Shown: positions 25,016 to 35,385, counted from the first letter of the stretch. The stretch is DNA of 64,000 bases from Pseudomonas mandelii (GCF_900106065.1 NZ_LT629796.1:1302001-1366000), one strand, 5' to 3'. The notes: generated from the sequence alone by a model not told the origin. Numbers and translations are program-made.

Positions 25016-26001
25016 GTCCAGCTCCTGACCAATGCGGCGAACGGCGGCCGCTGACGGGTTTCCTCGGGAAGACGGGCGAGCAAACCGGGAATTTCGTGGT
25101 AACGACCGGCCTCGAACGCCAGCTCGGCGCGAAACGGCAGCACCTGCGCCGCGCCCATGCCGTTCTCTTGAGCCTGACTCAGCAGCACTTCGGCACGCTC
25201 GACATCGCCACGCTCCAGCGCGATGCGCCCGGCCAGCAGGAACAGCTCACCGCCCTCGCCCGCTTTCAAGCCTTGCTCGGCATGTTCGCTGGCCTGGGTC
25301 AGCACGTGATCAAGCACGCTGCCTTGCGCCAGGCCCAGATACGCCAGCTCCCAATACCAACGCGCCAGCCTGCCGTGCAGCGCACCCGCCGTTTTGGCGT
25401 TGGCGTTGACCAGTTCGCCGAGCGCGATCTGGATGTGCAGGTTGATGTCGCTTTCCTGCTTGTCGAGCATCGAATACGCCAGCAGCCGCACATCGTCACT
25501 CGGGTCACCGAGGGCCAGTTTGAGGATCGGCACCGCTTCTTTGCCGGGCATGCGCCGAGTCGCCAAGAGGGCGGCCAGACGCTGATCCGGATCCGGGGCA
25601 TGGCGCAACACGTCCTGCAAACCGCCATCGGCAAAGATCGGCGAGTGCAGTTGCAATTGCGCGCGGAACGGCAGCTTCGGAATGCCCACCGCTTGCCAGG
25701 CTTGCTTGTCGCGTTTGCGCGGCAGGTACAGCGCCGGGAAAATCGCCGCCACTACGCCGACCGCGCCGAGCACCGGCACGAAGAACGCCAGGCTGAAGAT
25801 AAACAGCGGGCTCCACGGCAGCGGCGAACGGTAGCGCGCCGGCAGCAACAGCCACACGGCCGCGCACAACATCACGCACGCCAGGCCGTGGCTGAGGGTG
25901 AACACCAGCAATTGTTGCAACTCGGGCGCGGTGAGCCACAAGCTGGCCCAACTGCCCGCCTCTAACAACAAGGCTCCGCTAAACAGCCACTTGCTGATCA
26001 T
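25012..26001 (-). CDS. pelE: Pel inner-membrane TPR protein PelE
   Basis: 329 residues. Two N-terminal transmembrane segments (about 1-65) are followed by a helical repeat region (KRDKQAWQ onward) with TPR-like pairs, e.g. GGELFLLAGRIALERGDVER. PelE joins PelD and PelG in the inner-membrane synthase complex. It overlaps pelD by 23 bases and pelF by four. Sequence is less conserved than its neighbours, but position and architecture leave little doubt. Confidence 0.92.
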   Translation of the reverse strand: MISKWLFSGALLLEAGSWASLWLTAPELQQLLVFTLSHGLACVMLCAAVWLLLPARYRSPLPWSPLFIFSLAFFVPVLGAVGVVAAIFPALYLPRKRDKQAWQAVGIPKLPFRAQLQLHSPIFADGGLQDVLRHAPDPDQRLAALLATRRMPGKEAVPILKLALGDPSDDVRLLAYSMLDKQESDINLHIQIALGELVNANAKTAGALHGRLARWYWELAYLGLAQGSVLDHVLTQASEHAEQGLKAGEGGELFLLAGRIALERGDVERAEVLLSQAQENGMGAAQVLPFRAELAFEAGRYHEIPGLLARLPEETRQRPPFAALVRSWT

Positions 26002-27346
26002 TCAGGCCACACTCGTTGAACAGGAAATTACGCAGCCCGTTGCGTTCACAGCCAGGCTCCAGGTTGAACGGCAACACGCGCACGCCGAGGCTGTCGAGGC
26101 TGCTTTCAATGCCAAAGTGCTCGTGCAGCATCAGGTTCATCCGCGCCAGATAACCTTCGGTGCCTTGCGGACTGGTCAAAGGCAACAGCACCAGCAACAG
26201 CTGATGATCGCGGTTATTACGCAGCGGCAATTGCAGGTCGAGGCCACGCTGGCTGCGCTCGAACAGACGCGACAGCTCATCGTTGGGGCGGGTCAATTCG
26301 AAGGCAAAAAGGCCGGCCGCCAGTTTGTGCTGCTCGACATCCACCAGCGAACGCTTGAGTTGCAGCGTGAACTGCTGCGCATCGGCGTCGGCCAGTTGCA
26401 GCACTTGCGGGTCGCGGCGCAGCAGGTCGGCGATGTGCCCGGCGAGCAACGCCAACAGGCTCAGCGTGCGATCCTGGAAGGCGAAGAACGGCATCTGCCG
26501 CACCGCCAGAATCGCCAGCAAACGACCTTCGGCATCGATCAGCGGAATGCAGGCCTGCAATGACGAGAATTGCGCCGAGCTGCCGGCATCAATCAGTTCC
26601 TGACGCACGCTGACCAGCTCACCGCGTTCCAGGCACAGCTTGACCAGACCGTCTTCGGTGCCCAACGGCCCCATGACGCCGATGGTCGCCAGGGCTTCGG
26701 GCAACACGTTCTCTTCGCGTTCATCGACGCGATACAGCCCGGCCACGCGTAGCGCACCGTACTGACCGAGCATGCCCACGATCGGGTCGGCCAGCGCGGC
26801 CAGTGCATCGCCTTCGTCCGGCATCACCCGCAGTTTGTCGCGCAAGCCCAGCAACGAACTGCGCAAGCTTTGATCGCTGCCCGCCACGCGCTGCTCCAGC
26901 AGGTCGTGGGAAACCCGCAAAATCTGGTGCGCGCGGGTAAATTCGTCGAGTCGATACTGGCGGTAATCGTTGGCCATCTGCAGACGCTGCAAGCGCCGTT
27001 CCCACAGATCGCGAACCTCGCCCACCAGCATGCCGCTGACCAGCACGCCAACAATGAATGACGGATCAAGCTGCGCGTAGGCTTCATGCCCGATATAGCG
27101 CAGCGCAAACAGCGCCGCCACCAACAGGCCCGCACTGAGCAGGCCACGCACAAAACCATAACGCACACCCAACAGCAGCGGCGCCAGCACCGGCCAAGGG
27201 AAACCGGCGTGCATTTGCAACGGGTCTTGCGGGGTCAGCCACAAGCCCAGGCCGATCGCCGCGCCGGTGACCAACAGCGTTTCCAGCCAAGACACCGGGC
27301 CGCTGGCACGCGGCGCGAGGCTGTAATCCATGTGAGGAGAATTCAT
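25979..27346 (-). CDS. pelD: Pel c-di-GMP receptor PelD
   Basis: 455-residue membrane receptor: four N-terminal membrane segments, a linker helix, a GAF domain and a degenerate GGDEF domain. The I-site-like RGLD motif and a downstream Arg (in GYLARMN, 32 residues after the Asp) are conserved. With the ATG at 27346 these fall at R367, D370 and R402, the numbering reported for the Pseudomonas aeruginosa binding residues. An upstream GTG (27355) overlapping the pelC stop is the alternative start. Pel output should therefore respond to c-di-GMP in the same way. Confidence 0.95.
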   Translation of the reverse strand: MNSPHMDYSLAPRASGPVSWLETLLVTGAAIGLGLWLTPQDPLQMHAGFPWPVLAPLLLGVRYGFVRGLLSAGLLVAALFALRYIGHEAYAQLDPSFIVGVLVSGMLVGEVRDLWERRLQRLQMANDYRQYRLDEFTRAHQILRVSHDLLEQRVAGSDQSLRSSLLGLRDKLRVMPDEGDALAALADPIVGMLGQYGALRVAGLYRVDEREENVLPEALATIGVMGPLGTEDGLVKLCLERGELVSVRQELIDAGSSAQFSSLQACIPLIDAEGRLLAILAVRQMPFFAFQDRTLSLLALLAGHIADLLRRDPQVLQLADADAQQFTLQLKRSLVDVEQHKLAAGLFAFELTRPNDELSRLFERSQRGLDLQLPLRNNRDHQLLLVLLPLTSPQGTEGYLARMNLMLHEHFGIESSLDSLGVRVLPFNLEPGCERNGLRNFLFNECGLNDQQVAV

Positions 27347-27351
27347 TGCAT

Positions 27352-27870
27352 TCACTCGAACCGAAGGGCGCCAACAAGTGTGTCGAGCACCGTTTGTGCG
27401 GTGCCGGCGAGGCTTTCACGGGACCAGCCCGCACGCGCGCCGCTCTTGCTCCAGAGCACACGACCGCTGCTGGCTTCGAGCACGCGCAGGCTGATGCCCA
27501 CTGCCGGTTCGCCGTCCAGACCGTTCTTGTACTGCCACTCTTCAACGCTGCCAGCGACCACGTAATCAAGCTTCTGATCACGTGCCCAATCGAGGGCGCC
27601 GGCCAAGCGTTCGTTGTCGTCCATCAGCGCTTGTTCGCCCTGCGTACTGACCGGGTAAACACGTGGTTGCAGACCGTGGCTGCTGAGCACGCTGAGCAGG
27701 ATCTGCTCGGCACGCTCGCCGGCTTGCGGGGTTTGCGAGTAGTTGATCATCGGCACGGTGCCCCACTTCGCAGTACGCGCAAAGTTCGGGCTGGTGTCGC
27801 CGGTAAAGCTGGCGCAACCGGCGACGAACAGGACTGCCAGAGCCAGGCTCAGATTACGAATTGCTTGCAT
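27352..27870 (-). CDS. pelC: Pel outer-membrane lipoprotein PelC
   Basis: 172 residues from the ATG at 27870, which has GGGAGA nine bases upstream. The N-terminal signal ends in the lipobox FVAGC, so the mature protein is lipidated and anchored to the inner face of the outer membrane. The mature part carries the PelC fold with MINYSQTPQAGERAEQILL and the conserved RVLWSKSG-like strand. In P. aeruginosa PelC forms a dodecameric ring that funnels the cationic polymer to PelB. The 172-residue length matches that protein. Confidence 0.94.
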   Translation of the reverse strand: MQAIRNLSLALAVLFVAGCASFTGDTSPNFARTAKWGTVPMINYSQTPQAGERAEQILLSVLSSHGLQPRVYPVSTQGEQALMDDNERLAGALDWARDQKLDYVVAGSVEEWQYKNGLDGEPAVGISLRVLEASSGRVLWSKSGARAGWSRESLAGTAQTVLDTLVGALRFE

Positions 27871-27898
27871 CAGTTTTTCTCCCGTAAACATTTCATGA

Positions 27899-30800
27899 TC
27901 AGCGTCCGAATCGCACGCCGTAGCTCACACCCAGTGTTCCGCCCGCCTGACCGTCCCCGCCTTGTGGCGCGGATTGGTAGCCAACGGTAAGGGCCAATTC
28001 GTCACCGCCCAGCACTTCGACGCCGATCCCGGTGTTGATGCCGTAGTTGAAGGTTTGATCCAGCCATTGCCAGCCCGCCGTCACGTCCACCAGCCAGGTG
28101 TATTGCGGGCGAGTACGCACCAGGGCACCCGGCAAGCCGCGACGCCATGAGCTACCGACATACAGTTGGCCGTAACGGCTTTGCAGCAGATCGTTGGCCG
28201 TCACGATCGCGGGATCGTCCGAGTCATCAACGCTTTTCACCGGACCGCCGTTGGCGCTGGACAGGTACTCCAGCGTGCGGTCCTTGACGTTGTTGTGCTG
28301 ATAATCGACACCGCTGCGCACGGTCCAGTTAGGTCCGGCGAATTCCAGCGTGTGGTTGTATTCCATCTTCAGCGCCTGGCCGTTGCCCAAGGAATCGCCC
28401 GCACGAGTCGAGAACGATTTCTGCGCCACTTCCCAGCTGATCTGATCCCGCGCCGAGAACCCGTGACGACCGCCGACCCACACACTGTCGTGCTGGCCGA
28501 AAGCGCGCATCAGGCCGCTGTCTTCGCTTTTGCGGTGCCAGTCCAGGCCGGTCTCGATCTGGTCGCTGGCGCTCAACTGCCAGGTCCGGGACAGGCCCAG
28601 GCCATTTCGGTCGTCGTCCTTGCGCTGGCTGGTGTCGGCGAACAATTTGTAGCCGCCGTCTTCCACCGAACGTTGCAGGGTCAGCGCAGCGTTGCGCTCA
28701 TCGCCCATGCGCGATTCGATCAGCTGATCGCTGTTGTAGGTGCCATTCTCCAACTCAAGATTGGCGTACCACTGAGCGCCAAGGTTGTGCGCGATTTGCA
28801 GGCGCGGGGTGTTGAATTCCAGGCCACCGAAATCCTGTTGATGCCAGGACAGCTGCGCGCCCTGCGGCGTCAATTCCTGCAACTCGGCAGCCTGACGGCG
28901 CAACTGCTCGCGCACGGCAGCCGGTTGATCGTCACCCAGCGCGGACTGGCTGAGGTCTAGAGCTTCGTCGAAGCGGCCGAGACGACTCAAGGCCTGGGCG
29001 CGTTGCGCCGGGTTGAGGTCGCTACTGGCCAACAGTGTTTCGACTTGCGCCTTGTTACGGCTGCGCAAGGCTTGCTGGATTTCTTCGTAACGCTGGACTT
29101 TCAAGCCCTGGCTGCGCGCCCACTCCAGCCACTGGTCTTTCTGCGATTCCTGGTTCGTCGCGTCGAGACGCGCCAGCAACCGCTCGAACCACAATTGCAG
29201 CATGGCCGGCGAGCCGTCTTTCCACTTCGCCACGTCCTGCTGTGCCTTGGCCGGCGAATAACTGCTGGCCATCAAGCGCAACCAGATCGCATAACGCTGG
29301 GACGATGGCTGAATGTTTTCGCCTTCGGGGCTGCGCAGCAGCTTCAGGCGCAACCGTTGGGCCGCGTCCTGATAACCGGCGCTTTCCAAAGCATCGGCGT
29401 AGGCCGCACGCACCAGCCAATCCTGCGGACTGGTCTTGAGGTACATCCGATACCAGGCCAACGCTTCGGTATCGCGACCGAGCATCTGGCTGGCACTGGC
29501 GAACGGCAGCCAGAGGATTCGGTCCTGACGCGCCTGGGGTTTCCATTCCGTCAGCAAAGGCTTGAGCGCGGCGGTGTTGCCTTGATCAACGTACAGCCAC
29601 ATCAGGCGCTCGCGGAACAGGTTGTCATCCGGGAAACGCGACAGGCCCAACAGGTACAAACGCTGCGCCTCGTCGATATTTCCCTGCTGCACCGCCAAGG
29701 CACCGCGAATCGCCAGCACTTGTGCTTGCTCGTTGGCTTCCGGGTATTGCTCGGCGTCTTTGAGCAGCGCGACCACTTGCGGCCAATCCTGCAATTCCTG
29801 GGCTTGCTGCAAGGATTCAACCAGACGCTGCGGATCCCGGGTGCGCTTCCAGCTGCCGACCATCATGGTCAGCGCCCGCTTCGGATCGCTGGTGCGGTAC
29901 ATCGTGATCAGCTGACTTTCGTCGCCACTGTTCAGCGAACCCTTGAGCGCGAGGAGTTTCTCCAGGGAAAACTGCAGCTCGTCATCGAGCTCCAGATCCC
30001 ACGCCAGCGCAGCACGCAAGCGCCAGTAACCCTCATCGGTGATCTTGCGGTTATCAACCTGCAATACCTCCCACGCCGCCTGATTATCAAACAGCTTAAG
30101 GTCGGTATTGGCCCAGTCGATGCGCTCGGTCGTCGTCAGCGCGAAGCGTTTCGAGTAGCGCTGATAGACCTCGGTTTTCTGTGCGAACTGCCCGGTGTTT
30201 TCCAGGTTCTGCAGCAGGCGTGTCCAGGCCAGGCGATGCGCCGGGTACTTGCGCAAGTAGGCGTGCAACCAGGCTTCGGCCTGGGCCGGTGTGCCGCGCG
30301 ATTCGTGAGCGTAGATCAGCGCATCGAGTTCGACGTCGGTCAGCGCACGTTGCTCCATGATCTCGGCGAGCAAGGGAATCGCATGGTCAAAGTCGAACTG
30401 CTGACTCGCCAGACGCCAGGCGTGTTCACGGGTTTGCGGGTCTTCGTGCAGCTTGAGCAGGCGAATCCAGTAGCCGAGGGCGGCCTGACTGTCGCCACGC
30501 CATTCGCCCAGATGCCCCATTTGCTCGAGCAATGCCAAGTCATCCGGGTGCTCAGCCACCAGCTGCTGACCACTGTCCCACGCACCGGCCAAATCGCCGA
30601 GGGCCAGGCGCATGCTGAATTCCTTGCGCAGGATTTGTGGGTTGTCCGGCTGCAACACGCGCCACTGATCCAGAAAGCGCTGCGCCAGATCAAAGCGCTT
30701 GCTGCCAACGGCAACGTCGACGCCCTGCTCCAGCCACGGCGAATCGGTTTGCGGATCCTTGAGCTGATCCAGTTCATCGGCCAGTACGCGCGCGGCCTGT

Positions 30801-31492
30801 TCACCGCGACCGGCGGCCAACAGGCTGTTGAACGCCAGTTGCGCGTATTCGCGACGCTCGGACGCTTGCTGGCTGTCCTGTTTGAGCAGCAGATAAATGT
30901 CGGCGGCGCGACCAGGTTGCTCACCGGCCAGGTACCACTGCGCGGCGGACTTGAGCGAAGCGATGCGCTGGGCCGGGTCGCGGTCGGCGATTTCTTCGTA
31001 GACGCTGGCAGCAAACGCCGGCGCTTGTAGCGTCAGCGCCAGCTTGGCCAGGTTGTGCAATTGCGGCAGCGGCAACAGGCGGTGATCGAAGCTTTGCAGG
31101 CGTTCGATCAAGGCTTTCTGCGCGATCGGATCATCGGCTTTCGCCGCTTCCAATGCATCGAGTTCCAGCCGGTAATAGGCCTGCAACTCAACGACCGGTT
31201 TCGGCCAGTTCTCAAGGTGCAGGCGCGCTTTCGGGTAGTCGCCGAGACGGATCAGCAGATCGACCAGCTGCAAGCGCAGGTGATCGTCATCCGGGTGCGC
31301 GGCCAGCAGCAATTCGGCGTAATTGGCCGAGACCGCATCGGGCTCACGGCCGTCCGGCTGGAACACTTCTTCGCGCTGGAACGTCAGCCACAACAGGCCG
31401 CCCACGGCCACCGCCACCACCGCCAATGCCCAGGGATTGAGCAGGCGGCGGCTTTTAGTTGCTGAGGCGTTAGATGCAGTAGAGCTGACCAT
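27899..31492 (-). CDS. pelB: Pel outer-membrane porin and TPR scaffold PelB
   Basis: 1197 residues, close to the known PelB length. A single N-terminal membrane anchor (about 19-40, WALAVVAVAVGGLLWLTF) is followed by a very long periplasmic array of TPR-like helices (about 50-880) and a C-terminal beta-barrel (about 890-1197) ending in the aromatic-poor LGVSYGVRFGR. The TPR part binds PelA and the barrel exports the polymer. It overlaps pelA by 23 bases and precedes pelC by 28. Confidence 0.95.
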   Translation of the reverse strand: MVSSTASNASATKSRRLLNPWALAVVAVAVGGLLWLTFQREEVFQPDGREPDAVSANYAELLLAAHPDDDHLRLQLVDLLIRLGDYPKARLHLENWPKPVVELQAYYRLELDALEAAKADDPIAQKALIERLQSFDHRLLPLPQLHNLAKLALTLQAPAFAASVYEEIADRDPAQRIASLKSAAQWYLAGEQPGRAADIYLLLKQDSQQASERREYAQLAFNSLLAAGRGEQAARVLADELDQLKDPQTDSPWLEQGVDVAVGSKRFDLAQRFLDQWRVLQPDNPQILRKEFSMRLALGDLAGAWDSGQQLVAEHPDDLALLEQMGHLGEWRGDSQAALGYWIRLLKLHEDPQTREHAWRLASQQFDFDHAIPLLAEIMEQRALTDVELDALIYAHESRGTPAQAEAWLHAYLRKYPAHRLAWTRLLQNLENTGQFAQKTEVYQRYSKRFALTTTERIDWANTDLKLFDNQAAWEVLQVDNRKITDEGYWRLRAALAWDLELDDELQFSLEKLLALKGSLNSGDESQLITMYRTSDPKRALTMMVGSWKRTRDPQRLVESLQQAQELQDWPQVVALLKDAEQYPEANEQAQVLAIRGALAVQQGNIDEAQRLYLLGLSRFPDDNLFRERLMWLYVDQGNTAALKPLLTEWKPQARQDRILWLPFASASQMLGRDTEALAWYRMYLKTSPQDWLVRAAYADALESAGYQDAAQRLRLKLLRSPEGENIQPSSQRYAIWLRLMASSYSPAKAQQDVAKWKDGSPAMLQLWFERLLARLDATNQESQKDQWLEWARSQGLKVQRYEEIQQALRSRNKAQVETLLASSDLNPAQRAQALSRLGRFDEALDLSQSALGDDQPAAVREQLRRQAAELQELTPQGAQLSWHQQDFGGLEFNTPRLQIAHNLGAQWYANLELENGTYNSDQLIESRMGDERNAALTLQRSVEDGGYKLFADTSQRKDDDRNGLGLSRTWQLSASDQIETGLDWHRKSEDSGLMRAFGQHDSVWVGGRHGFSARDQISWEVAQKSFSTRAGDSLGNGQALKMEYNHTLEFAGPNWTVRSGVDYQHNNVKDRTLEYLSSANGGPVKSVDDSDDPAIVTANDLLQSRYGQLYVGSSWRRGLPGALVRTRPQYTWLVDVTAGWQWLDQTFNYGINTGIGVEVLGGDELALTVGYQSAPQGGDGQAGGTLGVSYGVRFGR

Positions 31493-34283
31493 GACTCACC
31501 TGCTTCATTGGTAATTGAAAAGTCCACAGACCGGCGGATGCCTTGCCTGCAAAAGTTTGCCCGTCCACTTCCACCCGGCAACTGCTCGCCGAGCGCACGG
31601 AGAAGCTCAGGTCCACTTGACCGGCAAACGAAAAGCTCACGTGTTTTTCATCCACATATTTCCAGTCCACCAACGGCAGGTTGGCCTCCTCCAGCGCCGG
31701 CCGTTCATCCCGGTCGGGACGCAACACCAGCAACGCCTGGTCGCTGCTCAACGCCACATACCGGCCTTGCGGCAAGTCACGAACACCGGCAACACCTTGC
31801 GAACGCAGCAGGTCCGGCCAGCCCATTTGCGGGTCGAGTCGAAGGGTGCGCAGCGCGTCCATGCCGCGAACCTGCCAGTCACCCTCGGCGGTGCGCGCCA
31901 GACTGGCCTGATACAAACCGTGCACACGATCGAGGTAGTCGCTCATCCACAGCGACATCGGTTGCTGGTCCTTCATGTAGCCGTAGATCTCGTTCATCGC
32001 CTTGATCGAGGCCTGCTTGGTGCTCGAATAGAAGTGGTAATACAGGTGCAGGCCGCGCAAGCGCCGTGGGCTGTCGGTGAGTTCGAAGGTGTCGATCACA
32101 TCGCGGAAACCGTAATACGGCCCCTTCCACAGGTTGGTGTAGAGGTTCTCGTTGATGATCGGCGCGTAGTACTGCAGGCCGCCTTCGGTGGGACGCAGCA
32201 AAGGATTGAGACCGGTCAGCGACGGGTTGGCCTTGGTCAGCATGGTCTCGGCGCCGTTGACGTTTTTCAGGCCCGCGTCGTAGGCCAGCTTCAAGGTCGC
32301 TGCCGAGGGCAAGGCATCGCCCGGCCAGAAGACAAGCTTCACCGGTTTTTCCGGGGTGGTGAGCTGCTGGTTGATGTAGTCGCGCGAGCCAAAAATCTCG
32401 CGGCGGAAATCGATTTTGTCGTAGCCCGGAATGGCCATCTTCAAGCCGTATTCCGGGTTGAAGTTCTCACGTTTCTGCGCCACTTCCGGCTGCATGAAAA
32501 ACGGATGGCTGAAGGTGTGGGTGGCGACTTCGACTTTCGGGTTGGCAAACAACTCACGGGCAATGGGTTCCAGTTCGCGCGCCAGGAACGGGAACATGCC
32601 GCGCGGTGAAATCTCGCCTTCGACGATCGACACCGAAGTCAGGAACGGGTTGGGCCGGATGAAATCGTCGAGCACCTGCTTGCCGGCATACGGCGTGCCG
32701 CGCACTTCAGCGCGCGACGGAAAACCATCGCCGTCGATGTGCACGGTGGCGATGCGGCGGCCGTTTTCGGTGGTGGTGTCGGGGCGTGGCTGAACCGGCA
32801 GGCGCAAGCTGGCCTGGAGGAAAGCGAACGGATCGAGAATCCAGCGGCTGCGCTCGTTATTCGTTTCGAGAATGTATGGCGCAAGGGCAACACCGCCCCA
32901 CTCGGCCGTCGCCACCGGGGCAAATGTCTGGCCGTCGGCAGCGGTCAGCAGCAACGCGGCTTTCGGGCCTTTGGGCAGCAGGGAGATTGCGGTCAGGTCA
33001 CGGGACCGGGGCTGCACCGGGGCTTCGAAAGCGCCGATCAGCGCCTTGTCCTGATAGCTGATGGTCAAGGCCTGAGTACCAATCGGCGCCGAGCGGTTCA
33101 GGCCCAGGCGCTTGAGCAGCAGCGGGTCTTGAATCGGCAGGCCGGAAAAGAACACCACTGGCACCTGTTCGTCCAGACGTTTGCCGATCCAGCTATTGAA
33201 AGCCGATGCGTCCTGCGGCGGGCCGCTGGTCATCCAGGTCACGATCCCGGCGTACAAACCGCTGAAACGGTGCTCCGGCAGCGAGCCGTCGACCGGCAGG
33301 TAATCGACCCGGTAGCCGAGGTATTCGAGCAAACCGCCGAGCAAGGTGTGCCCGGCGTTGCGCACCAGATCGCCTTCGCGCGGGTCGTAAAGCATCGCGA
33401 TTCGGCGCGGCTGGATTTCGATGCTGCTGATGCCCATCGAGTCCAGCTCTGGCGTGCCGATATAGGGAATGAAGCCCTCATCGCGCAGACGCTTGGCCAG
33501 TTTGCGCGCTTCATCGCGGCGCTCCGGCGGCAGATAGTCAATCGCTACCAGCGGAATACCTTTGGCGCGCAACGGCTGGATCTGGGTTTCCAGCCATTCG
33601 CGGTCGGCTTCCGGTACCGGGCGATAACGCTTGGCGGAAGCGTCCCAACCAGCGTGAATCGATTCGATCGCCACCGCGGCGGCCACGCCATCGAGGTCGG
33701 GCAGCACTTCGAAGCCACGGTTGAAAAACAGCTTCAGGTTTGGCTGACGTTGATGCAATTCCCGCAGGAAACCGGCGAGTGCCACACGCTGTGTTTCTCG
33801 CGCCGACTCCGGCAGCAACTGGAAGCTGTCGAGGGTATCGAGGAACAACCCGGCGTAGCCTTCGGCCTGCAACGCCTTGGCTCGGCCGAACAAATGTTCA
33901 CGCCAGGCAGGTGCCGCGAGGTCCATGACCTGGCTGTCCCACGCGCCATTGCGCACCGGGCTGACCGCTCCCGTGAGGGATGCCTTTTCGAGCTCGGCCT
34001 TGCCACCATGGAACTCGCCCACCGACAGGTAGGCGAACGGTTGGCTGCCCAACTTGCGCAGTGTTTTGACGTCGCCCGCGGTCAGATGCCCCGGCTCGAC
34101 CACTGACCAGTCGAACTGAGCCAACTCGGAAATGGGTGGTTGATCGGCGTACCAGAAAACCACGCTGGCGGGTTGCGGCAATGCTGCGGCCTGAACAGCG
34201 GGCCCACTCACGAACAACGCTAAAGCGGCGAGCAGCCGTTTAGCGGCCGCGCGGACACGCGTCCTGCGAAAAACGATTTCCAT
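31470..34283 (-). CDS. pelA: Pel deacetylase/hydrolase PelA
   Basis: 937-residue secreted periplasmic enzyme with an N-terminal signal peptide (to about residue 33). The glycoside hydrolase domain (about 40-285) has the candidate catalytic Glu207 in IESIHAGWD and FLDTLDSF. The deacetylase domain has HIDGDGF (D517/D519) and the metal HxxxH in THTFSHPF (H589/H593). PelA trims and partly deacetylates the polymer, making it cationic. All key residues are present. It is the first of the classic pel genes and lies 62 bases after the pelX-type gene. Confidence 0.96.
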   Translation of the reverse strand: MEIVFRRTRVRAAAKRLLAALALFVSGPAVQAAALPQPASVVFWYADQPPISELAQFDWSVVEPGHLTAGDVKTLRKLGSQPFAYLSVGEFHGGKAELEKASLTGAVSPVRNGAWDSQVMDLAAPAWREHLFGRAKALQAEGYAGLFLDTLDSFQLLPESARETQRVALAGFLRELHQRQPNLKLFFNRGFEVLPDLDGVAAAVAIESIHAGWDASAKRYRPVPEADREWLETQIQPLRAKGIPLVAIDYLPPERRDEARKLAKRLRDEGFIPYIGTPELDSMGISSIEIQPRRIAMLYDPREGDLVRNAGHTLLGGLLEYLGYRVDYLPVDGSLPEHRFSGLYAGIVTWMTSGPPQDASAFNSWIGKRLDEQVPVVFFSGLPIQDPLLLKRLGLNRSAPIGTQALTISYQDKALIGAFEAPVQPRSRDLTAISLLPKGPKAALLLTAADGQTFAPVATAEWGGVALAPYILETNNERSRWILDPFAFLQASLRLPVQPRPDTTTENGRRIATVHIDGDGFPSRAEVRGTPYAGKQVLDDFIRPNPFLTSVSIVEGEISPRGMFPFLARELEPIARELFANPKVEVATHTFSHPFFMQPEVAQKRENFNPEYGLKMAIPGYDKIDFRREIFGSRDYINQQLTTPEKPVKLVFWPGDALPSAATLKLAYDAGLKNVNGAETMLTKANPSLTGLNPLLRPTEGGLQYYAPIINENLYTNLWKGPYYGFRDVIDTFELTDSPRRLRGLHLYYHFYSSTKQASIKAMNEIYGYMKDQQPMSLWMSDYLDRVHGLYQASLARTAEGDWQVRGMDALRTLRLDPQMGWPDLLRSQGVAGVRDLPQGRYVALSSDQALLVLRPDRDERPALEEANLPLVDWKYVDEKHVSFSFAGQVDLSFSVRSASSCRVEVDGQTFAGKASAGLWTFQLPMKQVSHGQLYCI

Positions 34284-34345
34284 AACTCACTCTTGAATGG
34301 ACTGAACCGATACTGCTTGGATGTCGGACAGTGGAACCGGCCGGG

Positions 34346-35278
34346 TTACAGGCTGCGAATAAGCTGCGACAGCCCCTTGCCGATGGCGGTCGGTTCCGGG
34401 AGCTTGAAACGCTCCAGCAGGCGACTGTTGTTGGCGCGCGAATGGCGAATGTCGCCTTGACGTGGCGCGTGATGAATCACCTTCAACGGGCTGCCGGTGA
34501 CGGTGCCCAATTCGGCGATCAGATCGTTGAGGCTGGTGGAACGACTCAGGCCAACGTTCACCGCGCCGGGGCTCGGTTCACTGACTTCCAGGGACTGCAC
34601 GAGAATACTCACCAGGTCCTGGACATAGACGAAGTCGCGGGTCTGCGAACCGTCGCCGAAAATCGCCACCGACTGCTCGGCCAAGGCCAGCTTGGTAAAG
34701 ATGCTGATCACGCCAGAGTACGGCGATGACGGATCCTGGCGTGGACCAAAGATGTTGAAGAACCGAAAGATCATCGGCTCCAGACCATGTTCGCGGCGAT
34801 AGAAATCGAGGTATTGCTCGCTGGCCAGTTTGTCGCTGGCATACGGCGTGAGCGGGGATTTTGGCGTGTCTTCGTGAATCGCCGTGCCTTCGCCGTTGTT
34901 GCCGTAGATAGCAGCGCTGGACGCGAATACCACGCGCTTGATCCCGGCCTTCACCATGCTTTCGCACACGTTGAGGGTGCCGACGAAGTTGCTTTGATGG
35001 GTGCTGACCGGATCATCCACCGATGCTTGCACCGAGGCCACTGCGGCCAGGTGAACGACAGCACCGCAATCGCGCATGGCTTGTGCCACTACGGCGCCGT
35101 CCGCGACATCACCGATGACCAGGTTCAGATTGGCATTGTCCATCGGCAGATTGCTGACTTTTCCAGTCGACAAATTATCCAGCACGCGAACCTTGTAGCC
35201 CTTGCCCAGCAAGGCTTCTACGAGGTGCGACCCAATAAAACCGGCACCGCCAGTCACCAGTATTCGCTCAACAAACAT
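34346..35278 (-). CDS. pelX: NAD-dependent epimerase PelX (UDP-GlcNAc C4-epimerase type)
   Basis: 310-residue extended SDR: Rossmann motif TGGAGFIGSH, catalytic SSAAIYG and YASDK (YxxxK), and the sugar-binding RFFNIFGPRQ. Family members interconvert UDP-glucose/galactose or their N-acetyl forms. An epimerase gene ahead of pelA is known in some pseudomonads as pelX, which makes UDP-GalNAc for Pel. Position, strand and short spacing to pelA support that identity here. A plain GalE function is the alternative. The promoter region in front contains two FleQ-box matches. Confidence 0.88.
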   Translation of the reverse strand: MFVERILVTGGAGFIGSHLVEALLGKGYKVRVLDNLSTGKVSNLPMDNANLNLVIGDVADGAVVAQAMRDCGAVVHLAAVASVQASVDDPVSTHQSNFVGTLNVCESMVKAGIKRVVFASSAAIYGNNGEGTAIHEDTPKSPLTPYASDKLASEQYLDFYRREHGLEPMIFRFFNIFGPRQDPSSPYSGVISIFTKLALAEQSVAIFGDGSQTRDFVYVQDLVSILVQSLEVSEPSPGAVNVGLSRSTSLNDLIAELGTVTGSPLKVIHHAPRQGDIRHSRANNSRLLERFKLPEPTAIGKGLSQLIRSL

Positions 35279-35385
35279 GAAATCTCTCCCTGAACATTAG
35301 AGCGGATACGAGTGGTTGAAGTCCGCCAACTTTGTGGCGCAAGGCCATCAAAACGCGGCCGATAATGGGAGATCAGATTGGCACT

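Noticed and set aside
22187..25054. A 955-codon open frame on the plus strand
   Set aside because: It lies antisense to pelG and pelF, has Gln/His/Asp-rich composition typical of reversed high-GC genes, and shows no domain.
29003..31030. A 675-codon open frame on the plus strand
   Set aside because: It is antisense to pelB and only reflects codon bias of that gene.
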